NCBI GenBank assembly: GCA_003695215.1
Contig: RFIM01000190.1
Location: forward strand, 1-24,296
Length of the DNA: 24,296 nucleotides
Direction: 5' to 3'
Source: Chloroflexota bacterium
Lineage (GTDB): Bacteria > Chloroflexota > Anaerolineae > Aggregatilineales > UBA2796
Made by a program: the position numbers and the translations under genes. Below the pieces are notes generated by a model that was not told where the DNA came from, did not search any database, and saw only the letters and a program-made list of their open reading frames with translations. Below, piece by piece: positions 7,266-14,605 of the stretch. Numbering within the stretch: the stretch's first letter is position 1; each line of letters opens with the position of its first letter.

Positions 7266-8231
7266 ATGATCGGACTACGGCGCTTCTGGAACGCCTTCAA
7301 AAACGTGGCGATCTTCTTCTCGTTCATCGTCAATTTCGTCTTGTTGATCGTGATCCTGCTGCTGCTGAGCGTGATCTTTCAGATCACCAGCGGCATTGCT
7401 GAGCCATTGCTAGGCGGTTTGTACAGCAGCTTTGTCGGCTTGAACCAAGCGCGCATCATCACTGTGATTGACGTGAACGATACCATCAACGTCAAAGATG
7501 CGATCCAGGTCGTGGATACGATCACTGTCAAGGATACCATACCGGTAGTGCTGAATATCCCGCTGCAGCAAAACACAGTGGTAACCTTGACTCAGCCCGT
7601 GCCGATCACAGCGAACGCTTCCTTCTCTTTGCCTGGCGGCGGCGGCAGCATTCGCGGCAACGTCGCTATCACCTTGCCGCAAGGCCTGCAGCTGCCCGTT
7701 GCGCTCAACCTGAACGTGCCTGTGGATAGCAGCTTGCCCATCGACCTCAAAGTACCGATCAACTTGAACGTGCCCGTGGACTTGAAAGTGCCTGTAGCGC
7801 TCAAGGTACCTGTGAATATCCCGCTTGAAGAGACTCAGCTGAACGACGTGGCCAAGAGCCTTCAGGACGTGATCGGCCCGCTCACGCGTGTCGTGACCAA
7901 TTTGCCCAAGAGTTGGAACGAGATGTGGATTGTGATCGGCCAAATTCTAGCTGGCCAGCCGCCCGACTTGCTGCAAGAGAACGACTTCATGCGCAATCCG
8001 TGGCCTGGCTTCCGAACTGGGCCTGGCGCCACGCTGCCGACTTTCACGCCAACTGCCCTGCCGCCTAATGCGACTGTGATCATCGTGCCGCCGCTGGAGC
8101 CGACTGCGCCCGCGCCGACTGCCACGCCGACTGCCATCATCCCGCCGACGGTCACGCCTGTGCCGCCCACACCGACCCTGACTATCATCGATCCGTCTGA
8201 GTACCGCTCGCCCACGCCGACCGCGCCTTGA
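7266..8231 (+). CDS. Membrane-anchored protein with exact six-residue repeats and Pro/Thr tail
   Basis: 321 residues, no family recognised with certainty. One hydrophobic segment spans residues about 15-40 with basic residues before it (GLRRFWNAFKN), predicting N-in, C-out topology. Residues 65-100 fall into six hexads (ITVIDV, NDTINV, KDAIQV, VDTITV, KDTIPV, VLNIPL). A Gly-rich turn at 123-127 follows. Residues 149-184 form a second set (LNVPVD, SSLPID, LKVPIN, LNVPVD, LKVPVA, LKVPVN). A short helical region (190-230) precedes a low-complexity Pro/Thr tail with TPTA and PTATPT motifs, like those often seen in Chloroflexota exported proteins. The repeats suggest a long beta structure outside the membrane, perhaps a stalk or filament. 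AAAGGA lies 7 bases before the ATG. The methyltransferase starts 15 bases after the stop, so the two genes probably share a transcript. Confidence 0.8.
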   Translation: MIGLRRFWNAFKNVAIFFSFIVNFVLLIVILLLLSVIFQITSGIAEPLLGGLYSSFVGLNQARIITVIDVNDTINVKDAIQVVDTITVKDTIPVVLNIPLQQNTVVTLTQPVPITANASFSLPGGGGSIRGNVAITLPQGLQLPVALNLNVPVDSSLPIDLKVPINLNVPVDLKVPVALKVPVNIPLEETQLNDVAKSLQDVIGPLTRVVTNLPKSWNEMWIVIGQILAGQPPDLLQENDFMRNPWPGFRTGPGATLPTFTPTALPPNATVIIVPPLEPTAPAPTATPTAIIPPTVTPVPPTPTLTIIDPSEYRSPTPTAP

Positions 8232-8246
8232 GAACAATCGACTCAC

Positions 8247-9152
8247 ATGACTCAACCGACTGTGCCTCAACCTGCTATCTGCGATTACGAAGGCTCGACC
8301 TACCGCACTGACTTTTGGGAAGGCAAAGGGCGCGAGTACGAAGACGCTGTCGAGCGCACGATCTTGCGGCGCTTCTTGCCGCGCCACGGCAAGCGCTATG
8401 TGGATTTCGGCGCCGGCTTCGGCCGCCTGATCGATCTGGCCGCAGGCTTCGAAGAGATCGTGGTGATGGACTACTCGCGCACTATGCTCCAGGAAGCCCA
8501 AGCCCGACTCGGGCGCGCCGAGCGCTTCATTTACGTCGCCGCTGACCTATACAAGCTGCCTTTCGCCGCCAATAGCTTCGATGCGGCGTTGCTGTGCCGC
8601 GTCATCCATCACCTTGCCGATGCGCCCGCTGCCTTGCGCCAAATTCGGCACAGCCTGGCAGGCGGCAGCACCTTCGTGCTGGAATTCGCCAACAAGCTCA
8701 ATCTGAAGGCGATCTTGCGTTACGCTTTGCGCCGTCAAGCATGGAGCCCATACAGCCGCGAGCCTGTTGAGTTCGTGCGCCTGAACTTTGACTTTCACCC
8801 TGCCTACATTCGCGAGGCGCTGATCGCTGCAGGTTTCAGGCCGCATCGACGCGTCGCTAGCTCATGGCTGCGCTTGGCGCTCTTCAAAAAAGTGTTGCCG
8901 CTGCGCGCCATGGTCGCCTTAGATCGGCTTTTGCAGCCGCTTGGCGCTTGGCTGCCTTATGCGCCGCAAATTTTCGTGGAAAATCGCGTCAGCGGCGCGC
9001 CAACGCCGTTGGTCGAGCGCGATCAGCTCTTCCGATGCCCGATCACAGGCGCGCCCTTGCGCCGCGAAGGCGATCTGCTGGTCAGCACTGAAGGCAATCC
9101 ACGTTGGGCGATCCGCGATGGCATCTACGACCTGAAAGAGCCTCTCACTTGA
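8247..9152 (+). CDS. Class I SAM-dependent methyltransferase with C-terminal Trm112-like segment
   Basis: 301 residues. Motif I VDFGAGFGR at residues 52-60 binds S-adenosylmethionine, Asp75 in VVMDYS is the acidic residue for the ribose, AAD at 98-100 is the post-II motif, and FDAALLCRVIHHL at 111-123 is the usual post-III strand of Methyltransf_11/25 proteins. The last 35 residues (FRCPITGAPL, then a GNPRWAIRDGIYDL-like end) resemble the Trm112/YcaR zinc-finger-like domain that often follows small-molecule methyltransferases, but only one cysteine remains, so metal binding is unlikely. Substrate unknown. It follows the hexad-repeat gene by 15 bases and lacks a promoter of its own. A probable terminator lies 35 bases after its stop. 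Confidence 0.85.
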   Translation: MTQPTVPQPAICDYEGSTYRTDFWEGKGREYEDAVERTILRRFLPRHGKRYVDFGAGFGRLIDLAAGFEEIVVMDYSRTMLQEAQARLGRAERFIYVAADLYKLPFAANSFDAALLCRVIHHLADAPAALRQIRHSLAGGSTFVLEFANKLNLKAILRYALRRQAWSPYSREPVEFVRLNFDFHPAYIREALIAAGFRPHRRVASSWLRLALFKKVLPLRAMVALDRLLQPLGAWLPYAPQIFVENRVSGAPTPLVERDQLFRCPITGAPLRREGDLLVSTEGNPRWAIRDGIYDLKEPLT

Positions 9153-9186
9153 GCGTTGCGCCACACGCCCTAAAAATTGGTGATTT

Positions 9187-9220
9187 CTGAGCGTGCACAA
9201 AGCTCAGCGCGGCTTTCTTT
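9187..9220 (+). terminator. Probable terminator after the methyltransferase gene
   Basis: CTGAGC (9187-9192) pairs with GCTCAG (9202-9207) over a 9-base loop, followed by a pyrimidine-rich CTTTCTTT at 9213-9220. The T-run is interrupted, so efficiency is uncertain. Confidence 0.4.
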
Positions 9221-9228
9221 GCTAAGAT
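9220..9228 (+). promoter_or_regulatory. Extended -10 promoter for the exchanger gene
   Basis: TGCTAAGAT fits the extended -10 pattern seen before other genes here. Transcription would start near 9235, about 50-65 bases before the candidate start codons. Confidence 0.45.
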
Positions 9229-9283
9229 TCAGCCTGTGTGATTGCAATATCGCTAGCGCCTGGCACGCTCCTGAGGCGCTAGT

Positions 9284-10279
9284 ATGCCTGTGAGGAATTT
9301 GATGCTGTTACAAGACCTGCTCTTGATCGCGCTCGGCTTACTGGGGCTCTTCTTCGGCGGCAACTGGGTAGTCAAAGGCGCAGCGCGCTTCGCGCTCTCG
9401 CTAGGCGTCTCAACCTTGATTGTTGGCTTGACCATCGTCGCTTTTGGCACTTCGTTGCCCGAGCTGTTCGTTTCGCTGGATGCAGCTCTGCAAGGCGTGA
9501 GCGATATCGCAGTTGGTAACGTGGTCGGTTCAAATATCGCCAACATCGGCTTGATTCTCGGCTTGACGGCGCTAGTCTTTCCTGTTGCTGTCAAGCGGCA
9601 GGTGATCAGGCGCGATTTGCCGATCATGCTGATCGTCTCGCTCATCCTGTTAGTCCTGATTCAAAACCGTGAGATCAGCCGTGTAGAAGGCTTGCTGCTG
9701 TTCGGCGGCATAGTGGCTTATACAGTCATCTCTTACGTCCTGGAGCTGCGCGAGCGGCGCGCAGCTCCAGCGGAAGCAGAAGATACCATTGAAAGCGAGT
9801 TCGGGCCTGATCCGCGCCATGCCAACCGCCTGTTCGAGCTCGGTCGGCTGAGCCTGGGCTTGATCGCAGTGGTGATCGGCGCCAACTGGCTAGTGCAAGG
9901 CTCGGTCAACATTGCCACGGCGCTAGGCGTGCCAAAGCTGATCATCGGCCTGACGCTCGTGGCTGTTGGCACCTCCTTGCCCGAACTAGCGACCTCGCTG
10001 ATCGCTTCTTTACATAAGGAGAACGATATCGCTGTCGGCAACATCGTCGGCTCGAATATCTTCAACATCCTCTCGATCCTCGGTTTGACAGCGACCGTCA
10101 AGCCAATCGGCATCAATCAGCGCGTGCTGGAAGTGGATGGCTTCATCATGCTGTTCTTCTCATTCGCTCTCCTGTTTTTTGTGCTCGGCGGCAAAATCAA
10201 GCGCTGGCAAGGCGGCCTGCTGCTGACTTCCTACATGATCTTCACGATCTGGGCGTTCACGACGCACGGCGGTCTGTAG
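9284..10279 (+). CDS. Calcium/sodium antiporter (CaCA family, YrbG-like)
   Basis: 331 residues with about ten membrane segments in two homologous halves. Each half carries an alpha repeat: VGLTIVAFGTSLPEL and AVGNVVGSNIANIGLI in the first, IGLTLVAVGTSLPELATS and AVGNIVGSNIFNILSILG in the second. These provide the ion-binding acidic and polar residues of K+-dependent or K+-independent Na+/Ca2+ exchangers. A charged cytoplasmic loop (about residues 155-185, RERRAAPAEAEDT) joins the halves; its DNA is a perfect 13-base inverted repeat. Two starts compete: ATG 9284 (GAGG 7 bases upstream) and ATG 9302 (GAGGA 5 bases upstream, protein MLLQDLLLIALG). The last 23 bases overlap the convergent ligase gene. 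Ion specificity cannot be read from sequence alone. Confidence 0.92.
   Translation: MPVRNLMLLQDLLLIALGLLGLFFGGNWVVKGAARFALSLGVSTLIVGLTIVAFGTSLPELFVSLDAALQGVSDIAVGNVVGSNIANIGLILGLTALVFPVAVKRQVIRRDLPIMLIVSLILLVLIQNREISRVEGLLLFGGIVAYTVISYVLELRERRAAPAEAEDTIESEFGPDPRHANRLFELGRLSLGLIAVVIGANWLVQGSVNIATALGVPKLIIGLTLVAVGTSLPELATSLIASLHKENDIAVGNIVGSNIFNILSILGLTATVKPIGINQRVLEVDGFIMLFFSFALLFFVLGGKIKRWQGGLLLTSYMIFTIWAFTTHGGL
9740..9770. repeat. 13-bp perfect inverted repeat inside the exchanger gene
   Basis: Left arm 9740-9752 (CTGGAGCTGCGCG), 5-base spacer AGCGG, right arm 9758-9770, the exact reverse complement. It encodes the start of the cytoplasmic loop between the two transporter halves and would make a very stable mRNA hairpin. 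Confidence 0.9.
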
Positions 10280-11699
10280 CGCGCGCAGCTGCTAGCGCCA
10301 AGCCGACGATCAACCAGAAAGCTAGCGAGACGGCGTGGAATTCCAGGTTGAAGTAGTAGTGATCGACCACACCGTTGACCGCCACGCCGAAAACAGCCGC
10401 CGCAAAGCCAAGCCAGAGCGCCTCTAGGCCTGCTTGGCGCAGCTGACGCCACCGCACTAAGCCGTAGCGCAGCGTCTCCAGCAGGATCAGGCTGAAGAGC
10501 GCCACGCCCGTGATGCCCGTTGAATTGGCGATCTTCAAGTATGTGCTACTGACGCCGAGATAGATATCGCGGTCAGGTGTGCCTGCAAAGCCGACGCCAA
10601 TCAGCGGATAGCGCCCGATCAGCGTGAGCGAGTCTTTGAACTCGCCGAAGCGCATTTGCGTAGCCAGGTCTTCGCCTTGTAGGCCGTCCACAAGGCGCTC
10701 GATGTAGCGCTCCATGAAGGGCAAGCTCAGCAAGAGCGCCAAGCCGAGCGCGCCGATCAGCAAGAGCCAGCGGTAGCGCCAAAGTGCCAGAAAGAAGATC
10801 GCGGCGCCAAAGGCCAGCCATGCGCCGCGGCTCTGTGTGAACAAAAGAGCGAGCGGATATGGCGCAAAGATCAGCCAGGCCAAGATGCGCCCGCCAATGG
10901 CAGGCTTGCTGTTGAGCGCATTCGCCAAAGCGACTGTGCCGAACATCAGCAAAAAGCCGCCATAAGCGTTCGGATCGACCCAAGTGCCAATGGCGCGCTC
11001 GCCCAGCAGCGGATTATCCTCTACATAGCGCAGCACATCGCCGCGCGGGTAGCCCAGGCGGCTGAGCGCGTTGAGCAGCGTCAGCGCCGTCTGATCGTTG
11101 AGCAGGTATAGCAGCACGCCGAGGATCGCCTGCAGCGCGCCAAAGAGGCTCAGCGCGAAGGCAATGCGCGCCAAAGTCGGTTTATCGCGCGCCACGTCGA
11201 CGATCACAATCGCCGTGAGCATGCTCAGCAGCATTTCCACAAACTTGCGCAGCACATTTGTGGTCAGCGCTGCATGCCCAAGGCCGGCCACAAAGCTGAA
11301 CAGGCACCAACCGCTGAAAAAGGCGATCAGCAGCTGTGCGGGCGCAAAGCGGAAGCGCTCGCGCCGCCGCGTCATCCATTCGAAGAGGTAGACCAGCAAG
11401 AAGGCGCCGAGCGCGACGTCGATGAAGGTCGGCGTGAGCGCAAAGCGGACGGGCAGGGTGCCAAAGGGCAACAGCGCAATGATCGCGATCATCAAGTACA
11501 AGCCGAAGTGCAAGTTGGTCAGCGCATATAGGGCGAAGGCAATGCCGAAAAGCGCGCCGAAGGCAATGATCGGACCGCTGAGCGCGATCAGCAGGCCGAA
11601 TGAGGCGCAGATGGCGCCGAGCGCAGCGCCGATCAAGATGGCATGGCGCGCCTGAGGCTCAAGCAGCATGCCGCGCGCGCCGTTGAAGGGTATGCGCAA
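10257..11699 (-). CDS. O-antigen ligase-like (Wzy_C/WaaL) membrane protein
   Basis: 480 residues with about twelve hydrophobic segments. The typical Wzy_C features are present: the periplasmic region before GTWVDPNAYGGFLLMF, then TQSRGAWLAF, and ERYIERLVDGLQG followed by LIGRYPLIGVGFAGT. These proteins transfer undecaprenyl-linked glycans onto an acceptor or polymerise glycan repeats at the outer face of the membrane. In an organism without classic LPS the acceptor may be protein or another glycan. Start: TTG 11699 has GGAGGA 10 bases upstream but overlaps the upstream gene by 41 bases; ATG 11669 (MLLEPQARHAIL) overlaps by 11 bases without a Shine-Dalgarno. Either way translation is coupled to the YfhO-like gene. 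The 3' end overlaps the exchanger gene by 23 bases. Confidence 0.85.
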   Translation of the reverse strand: MRIPFNGARGMLLEPQARHAILIGAALGAICASFGLLIALSGPIIAFGALFGIAFALYALTNLHFGLYLMIAIIALLPFGTLPVRFALTPTFIDVALGAFLLVYLFEWMTRRRERFRFAPAQLLIAFFSGWCLFSFVAGLGHAALTTNVLRKFVEMLLSMLTAIVIVDVARDKPTLARIAFALSLFGALQAILGVLLYLLNDQTALTLLNALSRLGYPRGDVLRYVEDNPLLGERAIGTWVDPNAYGGFLLMFGTVALANALNSKPAIGGRILAWLIFAPYPLALLFTQSRGAWLAFGAAIFFLALWRYRWLLLIGALGLALLLSLPFMERYIERLVDGLQGEDLATQMRFGEFKDSLTLIGRYPLIGVGFAGTPDRDIYLGVSSTYLKIANSTGITGVALFSLILLETLRYGLVRWRQLRQAGLEALWLGFAAAVFGVAVNGVVDHYYFNLEFHAVSLAFWLIVGLALAAARATDRRAS

Positions 11700-13914
11700 G
11701 GCTGAGAAGTCCTCCCAAACTGAGCGCCATCAGCGTGCCGAGCGTGATCAGCGCGCCGAGCGCGTAACTGGTCGGTTGATAACTGAATTCTACCGTGCTT
11801 TTGCCTGCAGGGATCGGCACGGCACTGAAGGCGATATCGGCGCGCAAGAGCGGCAGGCGCTCGCCGTTGACGCGCACTTGCCAATTGGGATCGTAGACCA
11901 AAGCCACGCGCAAGAGCGCCGCGCTTGGGCTCTCTGCCTCGATCAGCCAGCGCTCAGGGGCGAGTTCCAGCAGGCGCGCAGGCGTGCTCTCAGCGCCTGA
12001 GAGCGCCACAGGCGGCGCGCTCGGCAACATGACCGTGTGCACTACGTCGTAGGCAGGCTCGCTCAGGAAGCCGAGCGCCTGGGCTTCATCTGGCTCGATC
12101 CAAACGCGATGCATCACACGCGCCAATGGCAACGCCTTGGCTAAGACGTGCAAGCGCACGGGATTGTACGGATTCTCTTCTTCGTAGATAACCTGGCTAG
12201 GCGTCGGCAGCTCGCGATCGGGCGTGATCACGTAGCGCACGCCGAACAACTGCCACATCCGCTCGCGATTGGGCAGATTCAGGATGCGATTCACGTGTGT
12301 GAAACGCAAGGGACTGATGCCTTGAATATCGGGCAGGTTATAGAGCGTGCCAAAGTTCTCGCGCAGGCCATCAACGCGGAAAGGCGGCTTCTCGGCGGCA
12401 TGCGCGCGCAAGGCGGCGAGCACTTTCGGCTCGCGCAGGCGATTGGCGACGGGAATCGGCTCGAAGTTCGGACTGGTGCGCCCGAAGCTGAAGAGCTCGA
12501 AGACGATCAGCGCGATCAGCGCGGCGCTGCGCCCGCGCAGCCAATAGCGATTGCGGTAGGTCGCCAAGTTGATCAGCAGCAGCGCTGCTGCAAAAGCGAT
12601 CAGCAGGCTGAAAGTGACGCGCTGAAAATTGGCGAGGCTCTCCTCAGGCGCCGTGAGCCACTCAACAAACGCGGCGATGCTGAAGCTGAGCGCGCCGGCG
12701 GCAATGCCGAGAAAAATCCCTACATAGCGCCGCGATAGCGCCGCTTGTGCCGTATCGGTCAGGATATCTGAGGCGCCTTGCGCCGCTAAGATGGACGCCG
12801 CAACTGCCACCAGATAAGCGGCGCGCTCTTGTTGCCTGAATAGGCTGAAACCTGGCGCCAATTGGTAGAAGATATCGTAGACAATGGCGCCCTTGCCGAA
12901 GCTCAGCCCAAGCGCGATGAACAGCACGCCGAACCAGAATAGCTCAGCAGGGCGCAACCGCGCCGCGCTGTAGATGACCAGCATGAATGCAGTGATGCCG
13001 AAATAAAGCGGCGAGTATAAGCTGAACAGCCCTGGCAAAACGACTTGCAGCAAATCCTGAAACGGAAAGCCGTTGCCTTTGGCCTCAAAGCCGAGCGCGC
13101 CGCGCGTCGTCGCGCTCAGATATTCCCAGCCATGTAGCAGCTGCACCGCTGCGATTCCGCCGCCCAAGAGGCCGAAGAGCAGCGCGCCCAGCAGGAACGT
13201 CCTGAGCTTGCCATGCGCCCTGCCAAAGCTGCGCCACAACAGGTAAGCCAAACTCAGGTAGATGAAATACAGCGCTGTTTGCGGATGCCCCGCCAGGAGC
13301 GCCAAGCCGAGCGCGCCGCCGCTGACGGCAAACCAGTGCCACTGTACGCGCTCTGTTTGCGCCGTTGCCCGTAGAATGCCCAGCAGCGCTAGCGGCAACC
13401 AAACGGCCGCTTCCATGATCGCCAGCTGCAGCGGCGCGTAGCCCGTCAAAAAGCCGCCATAGGCGAAGGTGATGGCGCCGATCAGCGCCGCAGGCACGCT
13501 ATAGGCCGTTGCGATCAGCGCGCGGCAGAAAGCGTACATCAGCAGCGAGCCGATTAGCGCGTGAGCGACCATCTCAGCCTGTAGCGCCGCGTACATGCGC
13601 TGCGGCGTGCTGCCGCCCGTCAGATTCAGCAGCGCGATGCTCACTAAGCGCGGCGGATAGAAGACGGCTGATTGCGTATCTGCTAGGAACGGATGCCCGC
13701 CTAGGTTATAGGGATTCCACAGTGGCACTTCGCCCGCGCCAAGCCTTTGCGCCTGATAATGGGCGAATGCCACGAACTGACCGCTGAAATCGCCTTCGAC
13801 TAGCGAGACTTGGTCAAGCGCGTTTGGCGTCAGCAAGCGCCAATAAAACAGCCAGCAGAGCGCTATCAACAGCGCAACGCTCAGTAAATCTTGCTGCCAA
13901 GTTCGTGAGTCCAT
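11659..13914 (-). CDS. YfhO-like large membrane protein (GT-C-type)
   Basis: 751 residues. An N-terminal membrane helix is followed by a large loop with GDFSGQFVAFAHYQ and PLWNPYNLGGHPFLADTQ, a signature of YfhO-type and related GT-C-fold proteins; the acidic residue of the first loop (EGDF) is typical of polyprenyl-phosphate-sugar glycosyltransferases. About a dozen membrane segments follow, then a soluble C-terminal region of about 200 residues with YDPNWQVRVNGERLPLL and the closing VEFSYQPTSY, also typical. YfhO proteins are linked to glycosylation of lipoteichoic acid or cell-surface polymers; activity here is inferred. It is the first gene of a two-gene minus-strand operon with the ligase, behind its own promoter at 13953-13961. 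Confidence 0.88.
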   Translation of the reverse strand: MDSRTWQQDLLSVALLIALCWLFYWRLLTPNALDQVSLVEGDFSGQFVAFAHYQAQRLGAGEVPLWNPYNLGGHPFLADTQSAVFYPPRLVSIALLNLTGGSTPQRMYAALQAEMVAHALIGSLLMYAFCRALIATAYSVPAALIGAITFAYGGFLTGYAPLQLAIMEAAVWLPLALLGILRATAQTERVQWHWFAVSGGALGLALLAGHPQTALYFIYLSLAYLLWRSFGRAHGKLRTFLLGALLFGLLGGGIAAVQLLHGWEYLSATTRGALGFEAKGNGFPFQDLLQVVLPGLFSLYSPLYFGITAFMLVIYSAARLRPAELFWFGVLFIALGLSFGKGAIVYDIFYQLAPGFSLFRQQERAAYLVAVAASILAAQGASDILTDTAQAALSRRYVGIFLGIAAGALSFSIAAFVEWLTAPEESLANFQRVTFSLLIAFAAALLLINLATYRNRYWLRGRSAALIALIVFELFSFGRTSPNFEPIPVANRLREPKVLAALRAHAAEKPPFRVDGLRENFGTLYNLPDIQGISPLRFTHVNRILNLPNRERMWQLFGVRYVITPDRELPTPSQVIYEEENPYNPVRLHVLAKALPLARVMHRVWIEPDEAQALGFLSEPAYDVVHTVMLPSAPPVALSGAESTPARLLELAPERWLIEAESPSAALLRVALVYDPNWQVRVNGERLPLLRADIAFSAVPIPAGKSTVEFSYQPTSYALGALITLGTLMALSLGGLLSLAHTLQRRARHAA

Positions 13915-13952
13915 GCTTAGCGTCTCTTAAAAGTTCCCTGTGCGCGGCCGTA

Positions 13953-13961
13953 AGTTTATCA
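13953..13961 (-). promoter_or_regulatory. Extended -10 for the YfhO-like gene (minus strand)
   Basis: On the minus strand TGATAAACT reads as TG, A, TAAACT. Transcription would begin near 13946, leaving about 30 bases to the ATG at 13914. It lies back to back with the plus-strand -10 at 13969-13977. Confidence 0.45.
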
Positions 13962-13968
13962 CACGCCA

Positions 13969-13977
13969 TGCTAGACT
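13969..13977 (+). promoter_or_regulatory. Extended -10 for the DUF6152-like gene
   Basis: TGCTAGACT matches the extended -10 pattern. Transcription near 13984 excludes the longer reading from 13940 and agrees with ATG 14009. Confidence 0.5.
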
Positions 13978-13996
13978 GATGGCGATGCTTTGGAGT

Positions 13997-14002
13997 GGAG
14001 GA
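13997..14002 (+). promoter_or_regulatory. Ribosome binding site deciding the DUF6152-like start
   Basis: GGAGGA lies 6 bases before ATG 14009. The protein from this ATG begins directly with a clean signal peptide, whereas the longer reading would start upstream of the promoter's -10 box. Confidence 0.75.
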
Positions 14003-14008
14003 TTAGCT

Positions 14009-14602
14009 ATGTTGCGGAGAATTATGACGATCGTCACGCTAGTGCTGGGCTTGACGCTGATTGGCACACCTGCTGAGGCGCATCACGGCTGGAGTTCGTA
14101 CGATCTCTCACGGCCTGTCTACGTGATCGGCACGGTCGCTGAGGTGATCTGGCAGAATCCGCACGTCGAGGTGCTGTTGGATGTGCACGGCGATATCCGC
14201 CTGCCTGCCAATCTGGCTGAGACGCCGATTCCGAACTTCTTGGAGCGCGTCGGCGGGCGCGAGACCTTGCAGAAGGCGCGTCTGCCAAGCCAGGCTGCCA
14301 AACGCTGGAGGCTTGAGCTAGCGCCTATCTCGCGGATGATGCAATACGGCGCCAATCGGCGCGCGCAAGTTGGCGAGACGGTTGCTTTCGTCGGCTACAT
14401 CAGCCGCACTGTCTGCGATGAGATGCGCATCGAAGTGGTGATCTTCAGTGATGGCGAGACACAAGGCCTGCGCAATAGCCCGCTGCCGCGCCAAGAGCCG
14501 CAGCCGAATCCGTGCAATCCCGATCGGCCCGAGAGGCGTCCGCTTTTGCAGCTAGGCGTGCCTGTAGAGGCCTTGCTGTGGAAACTGCGGAACGCGCCCT
14601 AA
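14009..14602 (+). CDS. Exported DUF6152-like protein
   Basis: 197 residues from ATG 14009, chosen because of GGAGGA 6 bases upstream and the promoter at 13969. A signal peptide is clear: MLRRIM, then a hydrophobic core TIVTLVLGLTLIG, then TPAEA with cleavage expected before HHGWSSYD. The mature N-terminus HHGWSSYD and the following VIGTVAEVIWQNPHVEV are the signature of the family I know as DUF6152, thought to be periplasmic with an OB-like beta domain. Two neighbouring histidines at the mature N-terminus could bind a metal such as copper (inference). Two cysteines (in TVCDEM and PNPCNPDR) could form a disulfide. It is followed after 3 bases by the DUF6644-like membrane gene, so the two are almost certainly translated from one transcript. 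Confidence 0.8.
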   Translation: MLRRIMTIVTLVLGLTLIGTPAEAHHGWSSYDLSRPVYVIGTVAEVIWQNPHVEVLLDVHGDIRLPANLAETPIPNFLERVGGRETLQKARLPSQAAKRWRLELAPISRMMQYGANRRAQVGETVAFVGYISRTVCDEMRIEVVIFSDGETQGLRNSPLPRQEPQPNPCNPDRPERRPLLQLGVPVEALLWKLRNAP

Positions 14603-14605
14603 GGC

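Noticed and set aside
7441..7800. Short repeated DNA units that might be taken for a CRISPR or tandem repeat array
   Set aside because: They are imperfect coding repeats of the hexad protein, in frame and without constant spacers.
12148..12738. 196-residue plus-strand frame within the YfhO-like gene, and a similar one at 16923-17513 within sqdB
   Set aside because: Both are antisense to strongly supported proteins and rich in residues typical of reverse reading of GC-rich codons.
13940..14008. N-terminal extension of the DUF6152-like protein
   Set aside because: The region contains the gene's own -10 box, and GGAGGA plus a signal peptide mark ATG 14009.
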